Part shown: positions 1-7,098 of the stretch, piece after piece | Layout of the letters: each line of letters starts with the position of its first letter | Numbering within the stretch: position 1 is the stretch's first letter | Origin: Nonomuraea sp. NEAU-A123 | Lineage (GTDB): Bacteria > Actinomycetota > Actinomycetes > Streptosporangiales > Streptosporangiaceae | DNA: 41,048 bases | Direction of reading: 5' to 3' | Assembly: GCF_018603905.1 (NCBI RefSeq) | Contig: NZ_JAHFZZ010000044.1 | Span: 1-41,048 of the forward strand | The notes under the pieces: generated by a model | What the model saw: only the letters and a program-made list of their open reading frames with translations | The model's database searches: none | Told to the model about the DNA's origin: nothing | Translations under genes and position numbers: made by a program

Positions 1-161
1 CTCTGCTCCGCCGGGCCATGACCAACTTCGCTGTCACCGACCTGGCCGGTCTCGTCCGGATCGTCAAACGCAAGCTGAAGAAGATCCAATACCGGCCCCA
101 CCTGCTCACCGGCTGCCTGGCCCAGACCGGACTCACCCTCGATACCCCGACAAAGCCATGA
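1..161 (+). CDS. IS630-type transposase, C-terminal fragment (cut by window edge)
   Basis: Reading frame 3 is open from the window edge to a TGA at 159-161, giving 52 residues that end in DTPTKP. The piece has the layout of an IS630-family DDE transposase C-terminus: a basic helix (VRIVKRKLKKIQYRPHLL) followed by GCLAQTGLTL. The family cuts and pastes its element at TA dinucleotides. The catalytic residues lie upstream, outside the window, so it cannot be judged intact. It marks the left side of the window as mobile-element territory. No inverted terminal repeat could be recognised between 162 and 429, where I see no gene. Confidence 0.6.
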   Translation, partial: LLRRAMTNFAVTDLAGLVRIVKRKLKKIQYRPHLLTGCLAQTGLTLDTPTKP

Positions 162-429
162 CCGACTCTACGAATTCAACCTGTGTGGTGTGGTTGAACA
201 GCGGAATCCAGGCGCGATAAGACAGCAACAAGGCTCCCGGTCGGGGCATCGGACATTGGTCAACTTCTCCCTTAGCGGGAGCCTCCCTCTCAGCTGCCAC
301 CGCTCTCCGCATCTCGCTCCAACAAGTCCCGTCATAAGCGAACTATCTTAATTTCCTGACAACCGCATGATTGGCAAGGCCTCTGACGCTAAGCTCGAGC
401 CGGGGCAATCAGTGGAGCGGGAGGGACTC

Positions 430-1758
430 ATGGAGCACTCAAAATATGGTCAGACGGTCGTTATTCTGACTGCGCTAGACCTCGAATATAGTGCCATTCG
501 AGCTCACCTGACTGACTTGGCGACGGAGCAGCATGATTCCGGCACGCTGTTTGAGGTCGGGTACGTACCGAATCTCACATGCCGGATCGTGCTCGCCGTG
601 ACGGGTGAGGGCAACACAAGCGCCGCCGTGATCGCCGAGCGGGCCATCGCTCAATACGGCCCAGCGGCCTTGCTGTTCGTTGGCGTCGCCGGTGCTCTCA
701 AGGACGACATTGCCCTGGGCGACGTTGTGGTGGGCACTAAGATTTATGATTTTCAGGGCGGCAAAGCCGAAGACGGAGGCTTTTATGCACGGCCGCGAGG
801 CTGGGAGGCCCCGCATGAGCTGGTGCAGGCCGCCAGACACATTGCCCGTACCGACATTTGGGTAGAGCGCATACCGGCTGATGCGCGTGACCGCAAGGTG
901 CAGGTGCACTTCAAACCCGTAGCGGCTGGCGATGTCGTCCTCAACTCTCGTCAAGCGCCACTAGCTCAGCAACTGCATCAGCACTACAACGACGCGGCGG
1001 CCATCGAGATGGAAAGCGCGGGCGCAGCTCACGCGGCCCATTGCAATCGTTCTCTACCTGTCCTCACCGTCAGAGGTATCAGTGACCTCACCGACGGCGA
1101 GAAGCACTACGCCGATAAGGATGGCTGGCAGCACACAGCTGTGGCGCGCGCGGCCGCCTTCGCTCTCACACTCGCTGGGCAAGTGCCTCATGCAATCAAG
1201 TCCGATGCGGGAAAATTTTCCACTAAGTGGATTCTGGGGAAAGGCATAGTCCTAGGATTGGCCATAATTGCCGTAGTGGCATTGATAGTTAAAATGGTGC
1301 CGGAGAGTACGCCCGGCCCTGCCGCTGCGAGAACTGAGGCGGCTCCGTCGTCCTTCTATGATGGAAGTGGCAACGCGCTCGAGGCCCCTCCTGCGGGTTC
1401 TATCTGGAATGGGCCTCTGATCATTCATCGACAGGGAGTGAGGATTAAAGGTGATCGGCCTGTGCCTGATACGGAAAATCAGGGTGCCAATATAGCTCGT
1501 ACAGGAGAAGGGCTAAAGATTGGCAATGGAAATATTGCAGCTTTTTGGAGCGAACAAAAGCCAATCAGTCGTGATGGCTGCGTCTCTAAATTGGAGACAA
1601 TGGCTTTGTCGCCGTACTCGGCGATCACAAATGAGCAACTGCAGGTGGGCTTGCAGGTCTGCGTAGAATTCCAGGCAACTCATGTTGCTTACATGAGGAT
1701 CACGGGATTTGATGACGAGTCTGTTTCTGTGCAACTGCACCTGTGGAGAAAGGCGTGA
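430..1758 (+). CDS. MTA/SAH-nucleosidase-like (phosphorylase superfamily) domain protein with TM helix and unknown C-terminal domain
   Basis: 442 residues. Residues about 8-255 form a PNP_UDP_1 domain, whose members cleave or phosphorolyse N-glycosidic bonds of nucleosides. Key positions of the MTA/SAH nucleosidase branch are present: the N-terminal acidic residue in TALDLEYSA (E19), the IEMES motif (E193/E195) and the catalytic-type Asp in GISDLTD (D219). A hydrophobic helix follows at about 268-290 (ILGKGIVLGLAIIAVVALIV), then roughly 150 residues of no recognised family with two cysteines. Housekeeping MTANs are about 230 residues and soluble, so this is not an ordinary Pfs enzyme. The ATG at 430 is chosen over the ATG at 367 because GGGAGGGA lies just upstream and the domain starts at once. 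Codon use is less GC-biased than in the core genes. The same enzyme fold serves as an effector in some NLR-like immune and bacterial conflict proteins, so a defence role is possible but unproven. Confidence 0.75.
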   Translation: MEHSKYGQTVVILTALDLEYSAIRAHLTDLATEQHDSGTLFEVGYVPNLTCRIVLAVTGEGNTSAAVIAERAIAQYGPAALLFVGVAGALKDDIALGDVVVGTKIYDFQGGKAEDGGFYARPRGWEAPHELVQAARHIARTDIWVERIPADARDRKVQVHFKPVAAGDVVLNSRQAPLAQQLHQHYNDAAAIEMESAGAAHAAHCNRSLPVLTVRGISDLTDGEKHYADKDGWQHTAVARAAAFALTLAGQVPHAIKSDAGKFSTKWILGKGIVLGLAIIAVVALIVKMVPESTPGPAAARTEAAPSSFYDGSGNALEAPPAGSIWNGPLIIHRQGVRIKGDRPVPDTENQGANIARTGEGLKIGNGNIAAFWSEQKPISRDGCVSKLETMALSPYSAITNEQLQVGLQVCVEFQATHVAYMRITGFDDESVSVQLHLWRKA

Positions 1759-2027
1759 TAAAAGATTTATGTGCGCGGACTGGATGCGTTCGATCTCAGC
1801 GGTCAGTAAACGGCCCGATATGCGGACGCTGGAGAAGGCATGATCCCGTTACGGTCGGTCGGGGTCAAGTAGCGGCAGGGCCGAAATGGGGGAACGTACT
1901 ACCCGCTCCGATCAGAAGAGAGCCGTCCACTTGAAACCCCGTTATAGGCGGGTGCCCCCACAAGCTGGATTGATTGAGTCGATCAGAGGACGATGTTACG
2001 TGGTCCGATCGATGCAGGAGGCAGCCC

Positions 2028-2684
2028 GTGCGTGAGTTTGCCATCGGCGTGATCAGTTCGCTGGCCGCCACTGTCGTCGCCGTAGTCGTTGGATGGCTCG
2101 GCCTCTCCTGGCCCAGGAGAACGCTCACGAGACTACTAGCCAAGGTGACTGGCACCGGCCTGCTGCGCGTATATGCCCAGCAGAAGGTAGCCAACATTGA
2201 TCTCGCCGCGGACCTGCGCGAGGCCCGCTGGGTGCGGGTCCTCGCACCACGTGGCAACGAGTTGACCCGCGACAGCTTCCAGCCTCTATGGCAGGGCAAC
2301 AACGAGCATCTCGAGTCAGTGCAGGTGCTGCTGCCCGATCTGGTGAGCAGGTGGGTCTACGTCCGCGAGCAGGAGCTGCGCCAGAGTGACCCCGGGTTCG
2401 AGCAGGAGTTACTCGCCAAGCAGATCTCAGCTAACATCGACTATTTGACGGCGGTAGCCGCCCGGAATCCCGCCGTCGCCCTGCGCTTGTTCGACGCTCC
2501 ACACACCGGCCGTCTCGTCGTCACAGACCGACTCGTTTACCTCACGTTGTACGTGGGACGCGGGCATGGCCGGAACTCCCCCTGCGTCGTCGCAGGCAAG
2601 GGCGGTCTACTGTACGAGCATGCGTTGGAGCAGTTCATGCTGCTCTGGCGGGTTTCCTCGCCACCGGCGCCCAAGCCTGTCTAG
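2028..2684 (+). CDS. membrane-anchored protein of unknown family
   Basis: 218 residues with one N-terminal transmembrane helix (about 5-25, AIGVISSLAATVVAVVVGWLG) and a soluble domain of about 190 residues with no domain I can name. Recurring polar motifs such as VRVLAPRGNELT, PHTGRLVVTDR and GRNSPCVV suggest a folded ligand-binding or enzymatic domain rather than a linker. The GTG at 2028 is chosen because AGGAGG (2016-2021) lies six bases upstream; the frame extends back to a TTG at 1974 that has no ribosome site. It follows the nucleosidase-TM gene on the same strand after a 269-bp gap, so co-transcription is uncertain. Two single-TM proteins of accessory composition side by side beside a tRNA suggest one module. 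Function unknown. Confidence 0.6.
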   Translation: MREFAIGVISSLAATVVAVVVGWLGLSWPRRTLTRLLAKVTGTGLLRVYAQQKVANIDLAADLREARWVRVLAPRGNELTRDSFQPLWQGNNEHLESVQVLLPDLVSRWVYVREQELRQSDPGFEQELLAKQISANIDYLTAVAARNPAVALRLFDAPHTGRLVVTDRLVYLTLYVGRGHGRNSPCVVAGKGGLLYEHALEQFMLLWRVSSPPAPKPV

Positions 2685-3415
2685 ATTATGGGTTCACCGG
2701 GGGATCCTGATGGGAGATCGCCGGACTTGTAAAGGTTGTGGGTGGTGACGATTGAGTGGGACGCGGACAACGTTCTCAGAGGCGCCCCCGGTCGTGAAGA
2801 GGTGAGAAACGAGGACAAGCAGATCCGGGCACGCGAGCAAGGCCCGGTCGGTGTCCAGGCTGGGGACTGAGACGCGTGTGTATGGCCACAACTGGCACGG
2901 TTGCGGCCGCTGCTGCGTTGACGGATGCTTGGATACCCGGTGGTGGTGCTGAGCCAGCCTGATCTGCCCTACCTGCGGCTGCTGGCAGACCTTCCTAGCA
3001 CAGGTGCTTGGCGCGCTGGCGCGATCTACCGGTCCACCGGAGAACGGCTTAATGCGCGCCGAGCGTGTTGGGAGCAGCCGTTCCTTGACGCTCGCTACAG
3101 AGCCCGTTCATCGAGCTGGCGGACATGGCGCTCGACTAGACACAAGGCTCCGGAAGAGCCTTGGGTGGAATACGCCAGCAGAAACCGCGGGTTGTGGGAC
3201 ATCGGAGTTGGCGGTGCCGTATCGAGGGGATGCCAACTCGCGGTTCTGACGGCGATGTAGAGAGTCCAATGCCTCCCCACGTTCACGCCGTTGTGGGAGG
3301 GCATTGGGAAGAACTGGCCGCAAGCGATCGACGGCAGTCGTACACCACCGGATACTTCAGGAAGCCTCTAACGCTTGTTACCGCTGGTCAGAGGCGCTGC
3401 ACTACTGGTAGGACC
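2685..3415. other. non-coding or degraded stretch at the 3' side of tRNA-Arg
   Basis: No convincing intact gene. A 41-codon frame (GTG at 2745, stop at 2868-2870, beginning MTIEWDADNV) and a plus-strand frame from 2925 (PVVVLSQPDLPYLRLL) have partly coding-like composition but match no family I know. They may be gene debris. The stretch lies immediately outside the CCA end of the tRNA-Arg gene, where junk from successive integrations usually collects. Confidence 0.4.
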
Positions 3416-3491
3416 TGGTGCCCCCGGCAGGATTCGAACCTGCGGCACCCGCTTTAGGAGAGCGGTGCTCTATCCCCTGAGCTACGGAGGC
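3416..3491 (-). tRNA. tRNA-Arg (anticodon CCT)
   Basis: Read on the minus strand, the gene starts GCCTCCG at 3491 and ends CGGGGGC-A-CCA at 3416, with CCA encoded. The 7-bp acceptor stem pairs with one G-U at 4:69. The T arm is GCAGG-TTCGAAT-CCTGC. The anticodon loop CTCCTAA in a CGCT/AGCG-type stem gives anticodon CCT, reading AGG codons. Its 3' end faces the accessory segment 1-3415, consistent with use as an integration site. Confidence 0.95.
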
Positions 3492-3640
3492 GGACTCCGT
3501 AAGCCTAGCGAAACTACGGCAGTGCGTGGGACGTCGGGCGGGGGTGAGTTTGGTGGGGTGGGTCATGGGTGCTCTGAGCTGCAGTAAAGGCATGGCAAGC
3601 GATCAGATTGTTGCTCGTCCCGCGTGGATAGCGTCGGTCT

Positions 3641-4147
3641 GTGACCAGAAGGCGACGTAGTCAGGTGCGTAGGCGGCCTGTTGTGTTGATTGCGGCTGTG
3701 TCGGCGCCGGGGATCCTCGCTGGGGGGTTGTTGGCGGGGGAACTCACCGGGTACGAGCGGGCGGCGGCGCAGCAGGGGATGCGGGTTGATGTCGTGGCTC
3801 GGATGGCGTTTGAGCCGGTTTTGGTGCCTGCGCCTGCTCGGCCTGAGCGGTGGTACGAGGGGGTGGTGCCGGCGGTTGTGCGGGTTGTCGCGCCCGCGCC
3901 GGAGCCGCCGGAGCAGGCGGACGTGGTGGTGCCTTCTGCGCCTGTTGTTGTGGAACGGCGTGCGGCCGAGCCTGTGCATAAGGAGCGGGCGTGTGCGGGG
4001 GAGTGGGTGGATACGTGGCTTTGGGATGTGTGTCGGGAGCATGAGCGGCGGCCCGGGCGGGATGTTAATGAGAGACAGGAGGTGGCTGATGGTCAGGAGG
4101 CGATTGAGGGAGGTGGGGCTGACGTGGGGGAGGGGTGGCCTTCTTGA
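3641..4147 (+). CDS. putative membrane or secreted hypothetical protein, proline/valine-rich
   Basis: 168 residues, no family recognised. A basic N-terminus (TRRRRSQVRRRP) precedes one hydrophobic segment (VVLIAAVSAPGILAGGLLAG, about 14-33), typical of a signal anchor. A low-complexity Pro/Val/Glu linker follows, then a compact piece with two cysteines and three tryptophans (ACAGEWVDTWLWDVC). Start is GTG at 3641 directly after a stretch with no clear ribosome site, so it may be leaderless. It lies about 630 bp upstream of the VanY-type peptidase on the same strand. The segment has a G/T-rich coding strand and more T-ending codons than the genes to the right. I am moderately sure it is a real gene; the last 30 or so residues look less constrained. 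Confidence 0.5.
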   Translation: MTRRRRSQVRRRPVVLIAAVSAPGILAGGLLAGELTGYERAAAQQGMRVDVVARMAFEPVLVPAPARPERWYEGVVPAVVRVVAPAPEPPEQADVVVPSAPVVVERRAAEPVHKERACAGEWVDTWLWDVCREHERRPGRDVNERQEVADGQEAIEGGGADVGEGWPS

Positions 4148-4777
4148 TGTGTTCGCTGAGGATGTGGTGCTTGTCGGGTCTCGGTGCAGTGCTGGGGTTG
4201 CTTCGGGGGGCCGGGTGTGACGCTGGCGTGGGTGAGGGTTGTGGTGCATAGCTGCCGGTGTACGGGATGGAGGCTCGGTCTGGGATGTCCTCCGAGATGG
4301 GTTGTCGTTCGCGCGGTGCGTGGCTCGTGGAGGTGTCCGCCATATGGTCCGTGCTTCGGTGTGGATGCGGGCTCGGCTGCCGTCTCTGAGGCATGCCCAT
4401 GAAGCCGAGTGCGCGTTGAGGCAAGTGTGAGTTGTGCGGCAGTTGCCTGCCTGCCTGTCTGACTGACTGCCTCAGCGTCCGTGGACGTCGAAGTGGCCTC
4501 CGTGAGTGCCCATGGTCGATCATGCGCCCCGGCGCCCGGGGTGTGGGTTGAATGTCCGTTCAGATGGGTCTGCAGTAAGGGTGTGCTTGTCTGTCTGAGA
4601 TGTACCCGTCGTACCTGGGGTGACAAGCGTATGAAGGCAGGCGGGAGGGGTGGTGGGCGTACAAAGTGGTTCTTACACGTCATAACAGCTCTTCAGAGTT
4701 CGGTCCGGGCACTCCAGGGGCTGTAGTAACGTGCGTGCCGGACCCTGGTAACAGAGTTGCAAACGGAGGAGTCGACA
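4148..4777. other. intergenic stretch upstream of the VanY-type peptidase
   Basis: No gene supported. Long minus-strand frames here are His/Pro/Thr-rich shadows of a G-rich plus strand. A short tetranucleotide-like run of CTGC/CTGT/CTGA occurs at about 4443-4472. A TAGTAA at 4723-4728 could be the -10 of the downstream gene, but I see no matching -35. I looked for a c-di-AMP riboswitch, common before actinobacterial wall hydrolases, and did not recognise its conserved core. Confidence 0.4.
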
Positions 4778-5842
4778 GTGCCATCCCCTCGGTCAGCGGG
4801 TCTGATCGCGGTTGTCATGGCCATGACTTCCCTGTTCGGGCTACCTATGGCCGCTCCCGCGCATGCCGATCGGCGGGATCCGGCGGGCCTTACCGAGCTC
4901 CGCAAGGAGGCCGAGAAGTCGGCCAAGGAGCTTGAGGACGCGACCAAGGCGCTGGAGAAGCGTCGTAACGACATCGCCACCGCTGAGAAGGAACTGACGG
5001 GCAAGCTGAACGCCCTGCAGGAGGCGGAGAAGAAGCTTGCCGTGATTCGGCAGCCGGTGTCGCAGATGGCTGAGTTGCTGTACGAGCAGCCGGTCGGGGG
5101 CGATGGGATTGCGCCGTTCCTGTCTGGTGATGCTGATGCGGGGACGTTGCGGGCCATGACCAGCACCGCTCATATCGTGGCGAATCGGCAGCAGGTGGTT
5201 GAGCAGACCAGCACGCTCTACAAGGAGACCGAGCGGCTGGCCGGCGAGGCGCAGGAGCTGCGGGCGTCGAATCTGCTGGCTGAGGCGCAGATGGCGGCGG
5301 AGATCGACACGCTCAGGCAGCGGTCCGACAAGATCGTGAAGTCGTTGACCGCGGCGCTGGTGAAGTTGGGCATCAAGGTTGACAAGGTGGGGCGGGCGGC
5401 GCTGGGGTGCAATCCGCTGCGGGCGGCGACGGCTAACTCGTATCCGAATGGGTTGATCCCGAAGGCGATGTTGTGTCCGTTGCAGCAGAAGGGGATGAGC
5501 CTCAGGGCTGATGCGACGATCGCCTTTGTCAGCTTGAATGAGGCCTACAGGCGGCGGTTCGGCAAGCAGATGTGTGTGACTGACGCGTACCGCAGTCTGG
5601 CTGAGCAGCAGTCGGTTTACTATCGGCGGCCGGGGTTCGCGGCGGTGCCGGGGCGGAGCAACCACGGTCTCGGGCTGGCTGTTGACCTTTGTGGCGGGGT
5701 GGAGCGGTTCCGGTCGGTGGAGTTCGTGTGGATGGAGAACAACTCCAAGAAGTATGGGTGGTTCCATCCGTCCTGGGCGTACAGCAGTCCGTTCGAGCCG
5801 TGGCATTGGGAGTACGACCCGAAGATCGACTCGGTTCTTTAG
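4778..5842 (+). CDS. secreted D,D-carboxypeptidase of the VanY/M15 family with coiled-coil region
   Basis: 354 residues. The start GTG at 4778 is preceded by GGAGGA at 4765-4770. A signal peptide (about 1-30, ending PAHA-D) leads into a long helical, charged region (about 35-190) that should form a coiled coil, then a VanY domain (about 225-350). Metal and catalytic motifs are present: SNHGLGLAVDL supplies the His and Asp zinc ligands, and EPWHWEY supplies the Glu/His pair. Members trim the terminal D-Ala from peptidoglycan stem peptides outside the membrane. The coiled coil plus peptidase layout resembles regulated wall hydrolases, so its substrate could also be a cross-linked peptide. The gene converges tail to tail on mscL and their stop codons overlap (TAG 5840-5842 against TTA 5839-5841), leaving no room for a terminator. 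Confidence 0.9.
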   Translation: MPSPRSAGLIAVVMAMTSLFGLPMAAPAHADRRDPAGLTELRKEAEKSAKELEDATKALEKRRNDIATAEKELTGKLNALQEAEKKLAVIRQPVSQMAELLYEQPVGGDGIAPFLSGDADAGTLRAMTSTAHIVANRQQVVEQTSTLYKETERLAGEAQELRASNLLAEAQMAAEIDTLRQRSDKIVKSLTAALVKLGIKVDKVGRAALGCNPLRAATANSYPNGLIPKAMLCPLQQKGMSLRADATIAFVSLNEAYRRRFGKQMCVTDAYRSLAEQQSVYYRRPGFAAVPGRSNHGLGLAVDLCGGVERFRSVEFVWMENNSKKYGWFHPSWAYSSPFEPWHWEYDPKIDSVL

Positions 5843-6230
5843 ACGGGGGCGACCTCGGCGCAGCAATGGGCGCAGCGGGTGGCGGCGTTCGGGATCTCGG
5901 ATAGGCACTCGGGGCAGCTCCGATGGGTGATCTCCTCTCTGGTGGCGGCACCGTTTTTGTAGCGGGTGTACGGCTTGACGACCAGGAAGTAGACGACCGC
6001 CGCGATCAGTAGGAACGAGATCACGGCATTGATGAACTCGCCGTACATGAAGTTGGAACGGCCGACTGTGAACTTCAGGGTTGAGAAGTCGGGGGGAAGG
6101 CGGAGATCAGCGGCGTGAGCAGGTGGGTCACGAACGAGTTGACGATGGAATTGAAGGCCGCGCCGATGACCACTGCTACGGCCAGGTCGATGACGTTCCC
6201 CTGCATGAGGGACTTCTTGAATCCGCTCAT
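5839..6230 (-). pseudogene. mscL: large-conductance mechanosensitive channel MscL, frameshifted
   Basis: The frame starting ATG at 6230 reads MSGFKKSLMQGNVIDLAVAV, VIGAAFNSIVNSFVTHLLTP and LISAFPP, the canonical first helix of MscL, then hits a stop. From about 6091 another frame resumes exactly where expected (DFSTLKFTVG, NFMYGEFINAVISFLLIAAV, the second helix) and ends at 5839. The two halves join if the C tract TTCCCCCCGAC (G run 6091-6096 on the plus strand) had one more C. The C-terminus carries a zinc-ribbon-like CPEC...CAHC tail in place of the usual acidic helix. MscL opens a nonselective pore under hypo-osmotic membrane tension. A homopolymer indel in an otherwise perfect gene may be a sequencing error or phase variation. 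It follows the SAF gene by 23 bp and was probably co-transcribed. Confidence 0.88.
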
Positions 6231-6253
6231 GATCTGAAAGTGTAGTTGAGTTA

Positions 6254-6928
6254 TTACTTAAGGTGAGGCTTGATGGTGATGGACAGCCGGCCTCCTGCTT
6301 GGGCGGCGGCCAGCTGGGTTGCTTGGGACGGGGTGGTGGCCAGGACGATCAGGGCGCCGTGGTCGTCGTCGGCCTTGGGGATGGTCACGACGGTGACGTC
6401 GTCGGCTACCAGTTGGGCCGGCTGGCCTTCCCAGGCCGCCAGGACGCCGATCGTCGAGCCCGGGGCGATCAGCTGGGCCGTGTCGGGGTCGGCGAGGCGT
6501 ACCGGGGTGGCCACGGTGCCGGGTGGCAGGGGGAGCGAGTGGAGCAGGCGTACGTCGGTTAGGGGCTCGCCACGGCGCATGGCGCCGGCCAGCACGCGGC
6601 CGATGGCGCCCGAACGGACCGCGCCGGATGGGGGTGGGGTGAGGGCGGCTGGGCGGAGGTCGCCGGGCTTGAGGACGCCGGGGGAGAGGTCGTGGGTCGC
6701 GACCAGTGCTGAGGGGGTGTGGGTGGGGCGTAGGGCGATATATGCGGATAGGACGCCGAAGCCTGCGACGGCTGCGGCGACCAGCCGGCGACGACGCCCG
6801 AGCCGCCCAAGCGGGCCGAGCCGGCCAGGTCGTCCAGGCCGCCCGGGCGGCTGGCGACGCGCGAGTCGCGTCCACCCGGCCCCGGCTGCGGCCGTGGTCC
6901 CTGCCGCGGAGCTCCCGTTCACGTCCAC
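6254..6928 (-). CDS. SAF-domain (RcpC/CpaB-like) membrane-anchored protein
   Basis: 224 residues from GTG at 6928. A disordered Gly/Pro/Arg-rich N-terminus (RPGRPGRLGPLGRLGRRRR) precedes one transmembrane helix (about 50-67) and then a SAF domain (about 74-135; ALVATHDLSPGVLKPGDL and the MRRGEPLTDVRL strand). A C-terminal beta-rich part resembles RcpC/CpaB (TVVTIP..., IVLATTPSQATQL). CpaB proteins help assemble Flp/Tad pili, but no other tad gene is visible here. In this actinobacterial neighbourhood the protein is a conserved hypothetical of unknown role. Its start overlaps the end of the 59-aa gene by 10 bp and mscL follows by 23 bp, so mtnP-59aa-SAF-mscL reads as one operon. Confidence 0.75.
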   Translation of the reverse strand: MDVNGSSAAGTTAAAGAGWTRLARRQPPGRPGRPGRLGPLGRLGRRRRLVAAAVAGFGVLSAYIALRPTHTPSALVATHDLSPGVLKPGDLRPAALTPPPSGAVRSGAIGRVLAGAMRRGEPLTDVRLLHSLPLPPGTVATPVRLADPDTAQLIAPGSTIGVLAAWEGQPAQLVADDVTVVTIPKADDDHGALIVLATTPSQATQLAAAQAGGRLSITIKPHLK

Positions 6929-7098
6929 GATGCTCCGGTCATGTTCGTGCCGTTCTTGGTCACGCTCGTGAGGTTCCCGTCGCTGCGGGTCCGGCCCCTG
7001 ATGGTGCGGGTGGCGTCCGGGCTGTTCCCGGTCATGCTTCCGCCTCTGAGGGGTCCGCTTCCGATGGTCTCGGCGGCGGTCGCGTCGTTCCAGGTCAT
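6919..7098 (-). CDS. 59-residue small protein between mtnP and the SAF gene
   Basis: The ATG at 7098-7096 overlaps the mtnP stop TGA (7097-7095) as ATGA, the signature of translational coupling. Its own stop (6921-6919) overlaps the GTG of the SAF gene by 10 bp. The peptide begins MTWNDATAAETIGSG and is rich in Thr, Gly, Asn and Ser, with three spaced MTG/MTW motifs and no hydrophobic segment. I recognise no family. The exact overlaps at both ends are the main support; a purely spacer sequence would rarely stay open and phased like this. It may act mainly to couple translation of the SAF gene to mtnP. Confidence 0.55.
   Translation of the reverse strand: MTWNDATAAETIGSGPLRGGSMTGNSPDATRTIRGRTRSDGNLTSVTKNGTNMTGASWT

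Noticed and set aside
4443..4472. CTGC/CTGT/CTGA run as a possible microsatellite or small CRISPR-like array
   Set aside because: Too short and irregular; no spacer-repeat structure. No CRISPR array was seen anywhere in the window.
4065..4683. His/Pro/Thr-rich minus-strand frames upstream of the VanY-type gene
   Set aside because: Compositional artefact of a G-rich plus strand; no starts or domains.
4148..4777. c-di-AMP riboswitch before the wall peptidase
   Set aside because: The conserved core motifs could not be found by eye.
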